The position numbers and the translations under genes were made by a program. DNA of 33,271 nucleotides, taken from Alphaproteobacteria bacterium (lineage in GTDB: Bacteria; Pseudomonadota; Alphaproteobacteria; TMED109). Each line of letters begins with the position of its first letter. Within the stretch, counting starts at the first letter, position 1. This document shows, one piece after another, positions 25,664 to 33,165 of the stretch. The stretch lies in assembly GCA_021296265.1 (NCBI GenBank), contig JAGWAT010000017.1, forward strand, positions 1 to 33,271, read 5' to 3'. Below the pieces are notes generated by a model. It was not told the origin of the DNA and searched no databases. It saw only the letters and a list, made by a program, of their open reading frames with translations.

Positions 25664-26364
25664 TGCTTGAAGTGCGAAATGTGGATGCGTTCTACGGCGA
25701 CAGCCAGGCCCTGTTTGACATGAACTTGGCCGTGGAGAGCGGCGAGGTCGCCACGCTGCTTGGCCGCAACGGGATGGGCAAGACCACCACCGTGCGCACG
25801 ATCATGGGGATTGTCAGGGCGCGTTCCGGCACGATTACATTGAACGGTACCCGTGTGGACCAGCTGCCCTCGCACGCGATTGCCCGGGCAGGTATCGGCC
25901 TGGTACCTGAAGGACGTCAGATCTTTCCGAACCTGTCGGTTCGCGAAAACCTGGTTGCCACGGCGCGTACGCCAAGACAGGGGGTGCCCGCGTGGACCTT
26001 CGAGCGGGTGATCGAGCTGTTTCCTGCCCTGGGCGCCCGGCTGACGAGCGCCGGTAATCAGCTGTCTGGAGGTGAACAGCAGATGCTGGCAATTGGCCGC
26101 GCGCTCCTCACCAACCCGCAACTGATGATCTTGGACGAGGCGACCGAAGGACTGGCACCGCTGGTTCGGCAGGAGATCTGGGCATGCCTCGGAAGCCTCA
26201 AGAAAGCGAAGCAGGCGGTGCTGGTGATCGACAAGAACATCGAGATGCTGGCCAAGCTGGCCGATCTGCATCACATCGTCGAAAAGGGCAGGGTGGTGTG
26301 GAAGGGGACCAGCGCCGAACTGCGCGCGGATCGTTCCCTCCAGGTTCGGTACCTCGGGGTTTAA
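25663..26364 (+). CDS. livF: ABC transporter ATP-binding protein, LivF type
   Basis: A 233-residue ATPase, the second nucleotide-binding subunit. It has Walker A GRNGMGKTTTVRTIMG, the LivF-specific GIGLVPEGRQIFPNLSVREN Q-loop block, signature QLSGGEQQMLAIGRALL and Walker B LMILDEATEGLAP. The switch histidine near residue 196 appears replaced: LVIDKNIEML stands where most relatives have an EQN- or EHD-type sequence. Its TAA stop at 26362-26364 shares bases with the stop of the opposing benzoate-CoA ligase gene. Confidence 0.93.
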   Translation: MLEVRNVDAFYGDSQALFDMNLAVESGEVATLLGRNGMGKTTTVRTIMGIVRARSGTITLNGTRVDQLPSHAIARAGIGLVPEGRQIFPNLSVRENLVATARTPRQGVPAWTFERVIELFPALGARLTSAGNQLSGGEQQMLAIGRALLTNPQLMILDEATEGLAPLVRQEIWACLGSLKKAKQAVLVIDKNIEMLAKLADLHHIVEKGRVVWKGTSAELRADRSLQVRYLGV

Positions 26365-27938
26365 GCCCGCAACTTGAAGCGCTGGATCTTGCCGGTCGCT
26401 GTCTTGGGCAGGTCGTCCACGAACTGCACCCAGCGCGGGTACTTGTACCGGGCGAGTCCCTCCTGGCAGAACGCCCGCAGCTCTTCGGCCAACTGATCTC
26501 GCGAGGCTTCCCGGTCCTTGAGCACCACGTAGGCCTCGGGCTTGGTGAGCCCGTCGTCGTCCGATCGGCCTACGACCGCGGCCTCGAGCACGGCAGGGTG
26601 AGAGATCAGGCGGGCTTCGATTTCCACGGGCGATACCCAGATCCCGCCGACCTTGAGCATGTCGTCGCTCCGGCCGTGGCAGGTGAAGTACCCGGCGGCA
26701 TCCCGGCTGTAGGAGTCCCCGGTTCGAATCCAGCCGTCGGACAAAGCAGCCGCCGTGCGCTCGGGCTGATTCCAGTACCGGGACATCACCGAGGCGCCGC
26801 GAACCCAGAGGTGGCCTACCTCGTCTGGGCCGACCTCGGCACCTTGGTCATCGAGGATGCGCGCTTCGTAGCCGGGAACCAGCTTTCCGCTGACACCGGC
26901 TCTGGCATCCGAGGCCCCGTTCGCGATGAAGATATGAAGGATCTCGGTCGTGCCGATGCCGTCCAGGATCGCGAGCCGGGTTTGCTCTCGCCACCGTTCA
27001 AAGATTCTGGCCGGCAGCGGCTCCCCGGCAGAGATGCACGCCCGCAGGCTGGACAGGTCCGGAGATTCACCATCCAGCACACTGAGTTGTGCGGCGAACA
27101 GGGTTGGAACCGCGTAGTACAGGGTGGGCTGAAAGCGCTCGATGTGTTCGAACATGTCCATCGGGGTGGGACGGCCGGGGAACAGTACCGATTGGCCCCC
27201 GGTCCACAACGGGAAGGTCATGCCGTTCCCGAGACCATACGCAAAGAAGAGCTTTGCAGCGGAGAAATGTACGTCGGCGGCCGTGATGCCCAGCACGTCA
27301 GCGCCGTAGTACTGGCTGGTGACCACCATGTCCCGGTGGGCATGAACGACGCCTTTCGGAGGGCCGGTGGAGCCGGACGTGTACAGCCAGAAGCAGTCCG
27401 AATCCGCCGTCGCGGGCGCGGGGCGCAGGTCGGAGCTGGTCTCTGCCATAAGGGCGGAGAACGTTCTCCCCGTTCCGTCCACGGCGAGCTGATGTGCGGG
27501 CACCGGCGAGGCATCGGCCAGTGCAGCCTCTATTTCGGCAGCGAATTCGGGAGACCAAACCACGCACGCCGCGCCTGAATCCTCGATCATGTGTCGGAAG
27601 TCGCGGGCCCGCAGCAGTGTGTTGACCGGAACCGGCACCAAACCAGCCTTGATGGCGCCCCAGAAAACGAAGAAGAACGCAGGGCAGTCCTTGATCGCCA
27701 TGATGACGCGGTCGCCGCGACCGAGCCCGAGCCCCGTCAGCGTATTGCCGGCGCGGTTGACCTGTTCAGCTAGTTCCGCGTAAGTGGTATCGCCCTCGTC
27801 ACAGCGGATCGCTACGCGCGCTCCACGGCCTTCCGCCACGTGCCGGTCGACAAACGCCACGGCGGCATTGAAGGAATCCGCAAACGTCAGGGTTGCCGGC
27901 CGCGTCGAGGCGTCAACACGGACAGTGTTGTGATCCAT
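26361..27938 (-). CDS. Benzoate-CoA ligase family protein
   Basis: A 525-residue adenylate-forming enzyme predicted to activate benzoate to benzoyl-CoA with ATP and CoA, the entry step of the box pathway. Motifs are the phosphate loop YTSGSTGPPKGVVHAH, the ADVHFSAAKLFFAYGLGNG block typical of benzoate-CoA ligases, GWIRTGDSYSRDAAGYF, and the C-terminal PKTATGKIQRFKLRA with catalytic Lys517. It starts 3 nt after the boxB stop (TGACCCATG), so it is the last gene of the boxC-boxB-ligase operon. The exact aromatic acid preference (benzoate against hydroxybenzoates) cannot be read by eye. It converges on livF with overlapping stop codons. Confidence 0.93.
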   Translation of the reverse strand: MDHNTVRVDASTRPATLTFADSFNAAVAFVDRHVAEGRGARVAIRCDEGDTTYAELAEQVNRAGNTLTGLGLGRGDRVIMAIKDCPAFFFVFWGAIKAGLVPVPVNTLLRARDFRHMIEDSGAACVVWSPEFAAEIEAALADASPVPAHQLAVDGTGRTFSALMAETSSDLRPAPATADSDCFWLYTSGSTGPPKGVVHAHRDMVVTSQYYGADVLGITAADVHFSAAKLFFAYGLGNGMTFPLWTGGQSVLFPGRPTPMDMFEHIERFQPTLYYAVPTLFAAQLSVLDGESPDLSSLRACISAGEPLPARIFERWREQTRLAILDGIGTTEILHIFIANGASDARAGVSGKLVPGYEARILDDQGAEVGPDEVGHLWVRGASVMSRYWNQPERTAAALSDGWIRTGDSYSRDAAGYFTCHGRSDDMLKVGGIWVSPVEIEARLISHPAVLEAAVVGRSDDDGLTKPEAYVVLKDREASRDQLAEELRAFCQEGLARYKYPRWVQFVDDLPKTATGKIQRFKLRA

Positions 27939-27941
27939 GGG

Positions 27942-29357
27942 TCAGCGGAAGCGGACGTAGTCGTAGTCGAAGGGCTTCCCGTGGATCCCGCGTTTGGGCG
28001 GTGCGATCCATCCTGCCACCTTGCCCGGATTCGTTACCGGGATCATCAGCGAGCGCACGAACGCCCGGTCATCAGCCGTCGGCAGCCATGCATCCTTTTC
28101 TCGTTCCCAACGCTCATCGTCCACCAACGTGCCGTCGGGCGAAGCGCGGACTTCCGCGAAGATGCCGATCGCACGGTTGAATTTCTCATCCGGCAGAGTG
28201 AGCTCGAAATCGATGTCATGTGCTTTGATGATTTTGTTGAAGCGATCAAGACCGCGCTGACTGTCCACGGAGAAGTCCTGCCGAAGCAGCAGGTTCATAC
28301 CGGCCCGGGCTGCGATCACCTGGGTTTCGATCCCGTCCGCCGTCACTCTCGGGATCTCGATCTGCTCATCTGCGAGCATGTGGTCGTCACCTCGCTTGGC
28401 CTCGTGATAGCGGCCCTTCAGGCCCATCGCGAAATAATTTGCCGCGTTCGTCGACCGTTCGGAACCGAACAGATCCAGGCATATCGAGTAGTGGAAGTTG
28501 ATCCATTTCTGGATCATCGGCAGGGGCACACCACCTGCTGTACGCACGTCCAGTGTGTCGTGTTCGCGTACTAGCTCGCAGGTCCGCTGCACAATCCGCA
28601 TTAGGCCGGTTTCGCCGACGAACATGTGATGCGCCTCTTCGGTAAGCATGAAACGGCATGTTCGTGCGAGGGGGTCGAAACCTGACTCCGACAGCGCTGC
28701 CAGCTGGAACTTGCCATCGCGGTCCTGAAAGTACGTGAACATGAAGAAGGAGAGCCAGTCATCCGTCTGTTCATTAAATGCCTGCAGGATGCGGGGACGG
28801 TCGGGGTCTCCGGCATGCCGCTCCAGCAGCTCTTCGGCCTCTTCCCGCCCATCACGGCCGAAATGGGCGTGGAGCAGATACACCATCGCCCAGAGGTGTC
28901 GGCCTTCCTCGACGTTGACCTGGTAGAGATTCCGGAGGTCGTAGAGCGAGGGGGGTGTTGCACCGAGCCTTCGCTGTTGTTCGACAGACGCCGGCTCGGT
29001 GTCGCCCTGCGTCACGATCAGGCGGCGCAATTCCCCTCGGTACTCGCCCGGAATCTCGGTCCAGACCGGTGATCCCCGATGATCTCCGAACCCGATTGTT
29101 CGGTCTGCTTCGGGCCGCGCCAGAAAAATCCCCCAGCGGTAGTCCGGCATGCGGACATGGCCGAAATGGGCCCAGCCGTCGGAATCGACACTGATTGCGG
29201 TCCGCAAATACACGTGAAAGTCGCTTGATTCAGCAGGTCCCATTTCGTGCCACCAGCGCAGATAGGCGGGCTGCCATCGTTCAAGTGCGCGCAACAGCCG
29301 GCGGTCGTCGCCCAGATCGACGTTGTTCGGAATGATCTCGTTGTAGTTGGCTTGCAC
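27942..29357 (-). CDS. boxB: Benzoyl-CoA 2,3-epoxidase, oxygenase component BoxB
   Basis: A 471-residue non-haem diiron enzyme converting benzoyl-CoA to its 2,3-epoxide with O2 and electrons from BoxA. The six expected iron ligands are all present: Glu121, Glu151 and His154 (VEEGRHLW), Asp212 (FQDRDGKF), Glu241 and His244 (TEEAHHMF), each one position later than the numbering I recall for the characterised enzyme. The frame is open 69 nt further upstream, but that part lies inside boxC. The chosen start is GTG 29357, 4 nt after the boxC stop, which gives the family N-terminus NYNEIIPNNVDL and a normal length. The reductase BoxA is not encoded in this window. Confidence 0.95.
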   Translation of the reverse strand: MQANYNEIIPNNVDLGDDRRLLRALERWQPAYLRWWHEMGPAESSDFHVYLRTAISVDSDGWAHFGHVRMPDYRWGIFLARPEADRTIGFGDHRGSPVWTEIPGEYRGELRRLIVTQGDTEPASVEQQRRLGATPPSLYDLRNLYQVNVEEGRHLWAMVYLLHAHFGRDGREEAEELLERHAGDPDRPRILQAFNEQTDDWLSFFMFTYFQDRDGKFQLAALSESGFDPLARTCRFMLTEEAHHMFVGETGLMRIVQRTCELVREHDTLDVRTAGGVPLPMIQKWINFHYSICLDLFGSERSTNAANYFAMGLKGRYHEAKRGDDHMLADEQIEIPRVTADGIETQVIAARAGMNLLLRQDFSVDSQRGLDRFNKIIKAHDIDFELTLPDEKFNRAIGIFAEVRASPDGTLVDDERWEREKDAWLPTADDRAFVRSLMIPVTNPGKVAGWIAPPKRGIHGKPFDYDYVRFR

Positions 29358-29361
29358 GTTT

Positions 29362-31047
29362 TCAGATCCGCCGGCGGTCGAACTCGGGCTGTCTGCCCGA
29401 TCCGTACAGTTCCAAGGCCCCGTCACTGCCTACGGCATTGGGACGTTGAAAGATCCAGTTCTGCCAAGCGCTCAAGCGCGCAAAGATCTTGCTTTCAATG
29501 GTTTCGGGGCCTGGAAACCGCAGACTGGCTTCCATGCCGGTGAGCGCATCAGGGGAGAACGCAGCCCGTTCCTCAATGGCAAGCCGGACCTCATCCTCCC
29601 AGTCGATGTCGTCTGGCGCAAACGTCACCAACCCTAGTGCCTCTGCGTCGGCTGCTTCGAGATCCTGGCCCGTGCACGCCTGAATGGCATCCATTGCGGC
29701 AGCATCTCCGAGGAAGCGCGTCTGAAGCCGCGTCAGGCCGTTGCACATCGGGAGCGGCCCGAAATTCATGGCGGTCGGGCGGATCATGGCAGGTGGCAGA
29801 TTGGAACGGTCAAAACTTCCGGTCAGCATAAAGGAGCGATCAGCTGCGAGCGCCACTTCAAGGAACGTCCCGGCGAAACAGGAACCGGGTTCGATCAGCG
29901 CGATGAGAGAACGTGAAGAAACGTCGATGCGCTTGAGCGTCCTTCGCAGATAGAGTGAAATTTCACGTGCAAGCCAATGGTTGGCGTGCTTGAGCAAGAA
30001 GTCGTCGTATGCGGCGACGCGGGCGCCATCGCCGAGGCTGCGGAAGATCCAGGTCCCGATGTGCGGTTCATTGAAGCGCAAATAAAGAGCCGCGTCGTCA
30101 AGTTCACGCGCGATCGCCAAGGGCCAGAAACGGTCGCCGCACGCCAGGATCCCGGAAGAATCGTCGGGCGGCATATCGTCGGGCCCCTGGAGCACGAACG
30201 TAGCCGTCCGGGCCTCTCTATCGATGGCGACTGTGACATTGGGATATCTGAGTCCCTCTTGCGAAATTGCGCGGTCGAGGGGGGCTAGTTGCACGCCGGT
30301 TGCGCCCGTGGGACGGTCGGACGCATCGGCCAGAGCCGCTGCCCGCTTCCCGACGGTCTCGGCGAGTCGCGAGCGAGGCGCCAAAGCATCCACGAGCTTC
30401 CAACTGAGCGCGCGTTGCCCCCGTACACCTTCGCCGGTGGTACAGAAAAAATCTGCGCGGTCACGCCGCACGCGTCTCTTGTCAACCACACGGGTTAGTC
30501 CGCCGGTACCCGGCAGAACGGCGAGCAGGGGCACTTCGGGCAGGGATACCGCGGTCGATCCATCATCGACGAGCACGATTTCCTCACACGCCAACGCCAG
30601 CTCGTAGCCACCACCGGCAGCAGTACCATTGATCATGCAGAGGTAGGTCTGGCCCGATTCCGCTGTTGCTTCCTCGATCGCGTTCCTGGTCTCGTTTGTG
30701 AACTTGCAAAAATTCACTTTGTCGGCATGGGTAGCGCTTGCCAGCATTGAGATATTCGCTCCCGCGGAGAACACCCGTTCCTTCGCGGACGTGATCACAA
30801 CAGTTCCGACTGCCGGATATTCGAATCGAAGCCTCTGCACAGCATCGTAGAGTTCGATGTCGACCCCGAGATCGTAGGAATTGAGCTTCAGATCGTACCC
30901 AGGCCGAATGCCTCCGCTCTCGTCGACATCGAGGCTCAGCGTGGCGATTCGATCCTCGACCGCCAGCCGCCAGTGCCTGTAGCGGTCCGGGTGGGTATCA
31001 AACGTGATGATCGGGTAGGAGGGCGCCGTCGGGGGCTGCGAGTTCAT
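29362..31047 (-). CDS. boxC: 2,3-epoxybenzoyl-CoA dihydrolase BoxC
   Basis: A 561-residue enzyme of the enoyl-CoA hydratase superfamily that hydrolytically opens the epoxide of benzoyl-CoA to 3,4-dehydroadipyl-CoA semialdehyde and formate. Two crotonase-like regions are present. The first has VFSAGANISMLA, then the GTAAGGGYELALACEEIVLV oxyanion block and SLPEVPLLAVLPGTGGLTRV; the second contains LIALIEPGSCFAGTFLEVALA. The PNAVGSDGALELYGSG tail is typical of BoxC. ATG 31047 has GGAG 5 nt upstream. It is the promoter-proximal gene of the box operon and is divergent from the alpha/beta hydrolase. Formate made here could be used by the fhs product in this window, which is inference. Confidence 0.95.
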   Translation of the reverse strand: MNSQPPTAPSYPIITFDTHPDRYRHWRLAVEDRIATLSLDVDESGGIRPGYDLKLNSYDLGVDIELYDAVQRLRFEYPAVGTVVITSAKERVFSAGANISMLASATHADKVNFCKFTNETRNAIEEATAESGQTYLCMINGTAAGGGYELALACEEIVLVDDGSTAVSLPEVPLLAVLPGTGGLTRVVDKRRVRRDRADFFCTTGEGVRGQRALSWKLVDALAPRSRLAETVGKRAAALADASDRPTGATGVQLAPLDRAISQEGLRYPNVTVAIDREARTATFVLQGPDDMPPDDSSGILACGDRFWPLAIARELDDAALYLRFNEPHIGTWIFRSLGDGARVAAYDDFLLKHANHWLAREISLYLRRTLKRIDVSSRSLIALIEPGSCFAGTFLEVALAADRSFMLTGSFDRSNLPPAMIRPTAMNFGPLPMCNGLTRLQTRFLGDAAAMDAIQACTGQDLEAADAEALGLVTFAPDDIDWEDEVRLAIEERAAFSPDALTGMEASLRFPGPETIESKIFARLSAWQNWIFQRPNAVGSDGALELYGSGRQPEFDRRRI

Positions 31048-31086
31048 CGATGCTCCATATCCAGCTTACGGATCTGGCTCGGTGTC

Positions 31087-31162
31087 ATTGACCGGCTCGC
31101 AGTATGCTCATGCAATGTCAGATAGCACGTTTCTGAGGCCACTTGCATCGTGTCCGGTCAAT
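31087..31162. promoter_or_regulatory. Inverted repeat in the box divergent promoter
   Basis: ATTGACCGG at 31087-31095 is repeated exactly in inverted orientation as CCGGTCAAT at 31154-31162, and TGCA occurs at 31111 and 31144 between them. Regulators BoxR and BzdR of benzoate pathways use operators flanked by TGCA, as I recall, which makes these notable. The right arm lies in the first codons of the hydrolase gene. Confidence 0.4.
31088..31116 (+). promoter_or_regulatory. Candidate promoter for the alpha/beta hydrolase
   Basis: TTGACC (31088-31093) followed after exactly 17 nt by TGCAAT (31111-31116), matching five and four of six consensus positions. It would start transcription about 27 nt ahead of GTG 31150. 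Confidence 0.4.
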
Positions 31163-32037
31163 TTCATCAAGGTTTGCAGAGTGTCGTAGCGGCCGGACAT
31201 CGTCTCGAATACTTCTGGACACGCGAACGGACCGATGGGGAACCGGTCCTGATTTTTCTCCATGAAGGTCTTGGTTCTGCTGGGCTTTGGCGGGACTTCC
31301 CCGCGCAATTGAGCGTGGCAAGCAGGTTACCGGGGCTGGTGTATTCGCGGTATGGCTACGGCGGCTCCGATGTCCTGGCGGACGAGCGCGCTGTCACCTA
31401 CATGCATGAGGAAGCGCTCGACAGTCTGCCCGAATTGCGGGAAAAGTTGGGTCTCGACGACGTGATTCTGGTAGGACACAGCGATGGAGCATCAATTGCA
31501 CTCATCCACGCGGCTGCAGGACGCTGGCCAGTGCGCTCCCTGATCCTCGAGGCCCCGCATGTCTTTGTGGAGGACCTCACGGTCGCCAGCATCGAGAAGG
31601 CGGCGAAGGCGTACGTGAACTCGACGCTGGCGGGACGGATTGCCAAACATCATCTTGACGGCGCCAAGACGTTCCTGGGCTGGAACCGCATCTGGCTGGA
31701 ACCGGCCTTTCGGACCTGGAATATCGAGAAATTCCTTTCCGCGATTACGTGTCCGGTCCTGGTCGTCCAGGGAGATGATGACGAGTACGGAACCTCGCTG
31801 CAGGTCGAAAGCGTCGCGGAACGTTGCTCAGGTCCCGTCGAAACCCTCATGCTTCCGGATTGCTGCCATTCCCCGCACCGCGACCAACCAGAGATCGTGC
31901 GGGAACGAGCGGCGCAGTTCATCAGGTGGTGTTTGGCCCCGTCGCCGGACTCAGGGCCTTCCGCTTGGCACGGAGCGGCGAATGCCGGGACCGTGCCCAC
32001 CGATACCGCTACGACCAACAGGAGTCCGAAGGGGTGA
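31150..32037 (+). CDS. Alpha/beta hydrolase, box-cluster associated
   Basis: A 295-residue serine hydrolase with FLHEGLGSAGLWRDFP (oxyanion region), the YSRYGYGGSD loop, the nucleophile elbow VGHSDGAS with Ser111, an acid likely in VQGDDDEYG and the catalytic histidine in CCHSPHRDQPE. Alpha/beta hydrolases or lactonases of this kind accompany box genes in several benzoate-degrading proteobacteria, where they may clear a lactone or ester side product of the ring-opening steps. The start is GTG 31150 with a distant GAGG; the region before homology begins is short. The last 30 residues are proline-, threonine- and serine-rich and look disordered. Specific substrate unknown. Confidence 0.85.
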   Translation: MSGQFHQGLQSVVAAGHRLEYFWTRERTDGEPVLIFLHEGLGSAGLWRDFPAQLSVASRLPGLVYSRYGYGGSDVLADERAVTYMHEEALDSLPELREKLGLDDVILVGHSDGASIALIHAAAGRWPVRSLILEAPHVFVEDLTVASIEKAAKAYVNSTLAGRIAKHHLDGAKTFLGWNRIWLEPAFRTWNIEKFLSAITCPVLVVQGDDDEYGTSLQVESVAERCSGPVETLMLPDCCHSPHRDQPEIVRERAAQFIRWCLAPSPDSGPSAWHGAANAGTVPTDTATTNRSPKG

Positions 32038-32111
32038 CCGGTAAGAGGCGGGTTGACACGCTTGTAACGGGCAGTCGTCTCGAATTCGACGGCTGCTAAT
32101 CGACTCTTCGC

Positions 32112-32125
32112 ATATCAATTGATAT
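32112..32125. promoter_or_regulatory. Perfect 14-bp AT-rich palindrome
   Basis: ATATCAATTGATAT reads the same on both strands and is conspicuous against the GC-rich surroundings. It resembles a dimeric regulator operator. It lies 75 nt after the hydrolase stop with no recognised gene starting beside it. Confidence 0.4.
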
Positions 32126-32357
32126 CAGAGGACATTGCACGGTGTTTCTTGGCCCTTTGTTGGGATGCAGCTATTCGTTGTGTTGTCACTTAGGGACGGT
32201 CCGATCGCAGTCACAGGGCCGAAAACCAACGGCTCCCCGCCGAGCAGCGGCTCTACTACGGTTCGCGGCTCGGTGTTTCTGGTGCTCAGATTCCATTCCT
32301 GGCCCGATACCTATGGAATGCTGATCCGACATGCAGCATTCGATCGGCAGCGCTCGT

Positions 32358-32395
32358 GCGCGCGTGTGTCGGAACACAGGTCCCGACACGCGCGC
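32358..32395 (-). terminator. Hairpin at the 3' end of the lipoprotein gene
   Basis: Arms at 32358-32372 and 32383-32395 pair over 13 bp (GCGCGCG and TGTCGG blocks) with a 2-nt bulge and a 10-nt loop. It starts 6 nt after the minus-strand lipoprotein stop. The U-tract is missing. Confidence 0.5.
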
Positions 32396-32401
32396 TGACG
32401 G

Positions 32402-32884
32402 CTACATCGGCTGAATTTGCCAAGTACCGTCTGGGTTTCGACAGGCTCGGCCGACCCCAGTGTGCATCTCGCCGCCGATCATGATTTCCTGGACGAATTC
32501 ACGGCAGTACGTGTCGCCGACCAGCACTGCCGGTCTCGGGACAACCGTGCCAGAATTCCCGGAATCGGGATTGGACCAGGCCACGGCTGTTCCACTCGGG
32601 GTGTTTTCGAGTGCGCTCTGGGCCGCTCGCTCGGCGTAGAGTTGGTCAGCCTTGTCAAGGCTGGCACCGATTTCATTGCCCAGGGCGGCACCGATGAGCG
32701 TGCCGACCCCTACGGCGACCAGCTTTCCGTCGCCCTTGCCAAACTGTGACCCTGCCACTCCACCGGCGATAGCGCCCGCCAGCGTTCCGAATTGCTGCTT
32801 CGGACCACCCGATTGGCAACCCGTCAAGCCGACTGCGAGTGCCAGCAGCAACAGGGAGCTACATGAGAAAAGCTTGGTATTCAT
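32402..32884 (-). CDS. Glycine-zipper outer-membrane lipoprotein, 17-kDa surface antigen type
   Basis: A 160-residue lipoprotein. The signal peptide ends in the lipobox LTGC with Cys23 as the lipidated residue. Residues 33-75 form a glycine-zipper 2TM segment (FGTLAGAIAGGVAGSQFG then VGVGTLIGAALGNEIGASLD). The C-terminal half has GDTYCREFVQEI and GRACRNPDGTWQI, the pair of cysteine-bearing blocks found in the rickettsial 17-kDa antigen and related alphaproteobacterial proteins. It is probably a structural outer-membrane protein of unknown function. AAGGAA lies about 10 nt before ATG 32884. It is a single-gene unit with its own 3' hairpin. Confidence 0.9.
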   Translation of the reverse strand: MNTKLFSCSSLLLLALAVGLTGCQSGGPKQQFGTLAGAIAGGVAGSQFGKGDGKLVAVGVGTLIGAALGNEIGASLDKADQLYAERAAQSALENTPSGTAVAWSNPDSGNSGTVVPRPAVLVGDTYCREFVQEIMIGGEMHTGVGRACRNPDGTWQIQPM

Positions 32885-33022
32885 GGTAGGAATTCCTTGC
32901 AGTAGTGCGCGGGACTATCCGCAAGCCAATTGGCGTACGTCCCATTATGGCTAACTTTAGAATCTAGGGTGGAAAAACTTCAGTTTCTTGTGGATTCCCG
33001 CCTGCAAAGGGGCACGACCATA

Positions 33023-33035
33023 GGACGCAGCGTCC
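33023..33035. repeat. Perfect dyad GGACGC-A-GCGTCC
   Basis: Two 6-nt arms around one base, flanked further out by GACC (33016-33019) and GGTC (33036-33039), which extend the possible stem with a 3-nt bulge. Function unknown. Confidence 0.35.
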
Positions 33036-33150
33036 GGTCATGTCTCAATACATCTCGCAGGTGCTGACGAGGGGCTCCTCGGAACACTTTTGCGTGGTGT
33101 TGCTGTCCCGTGCCTCCGTGTACAGGGCGCGCATCAAACCTACCTGACGC

Positions 33151-33165
33151 GGCTGCTCGGCAGCC
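33151..33165. repeat. Hairpin GGCTGC-TCG-GCAGCC
   Basis: A perfect 6-bp stem with a 3-nt loop and no T-tract on either side. It may be a terminator for a gene outside the window or chance. Confidence 0.3.

Larger units (their letters stand above)
32038..32401. other. Non-coding spacer after the hydrolase, with an AT-rich palindrome
   Basis: About 364 nt. It holds a perfect palindrome at 32112-32125 and, at its right edge, a hairpin next to the end of the lipoprotein gene. An open frame from TTG 32135 to 32398 has a composition unlike its neighbours and no family resemblance, so I do not call it. A TTGACA at 32053 lacks a good -10 partner. Confidence 0.5.

Noticed and set aside
26184-27578. 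464-codon plus-strand open frame
   Set aside because: It lies antisense to the benzoate-CoA ligase, which has all family motifs. The translated frame shows no family pattern and is a by-product of GC-rich codon use.
29358-29426. Upstream extension of BoxB to the next start codon
   Set aside because: It would lie wholly within boxC and add 23 residues absent from the family; the GTG at 29357 gives the normal length and N-terminus.
32135-32398. 87-codon plus-strand frame from TTG
   Set aside because: The TTG is only 2 nt beyond the purine-rich AGAGGA, the product resembles nothing, and it runs into the lipoprotein terminator hairpin.
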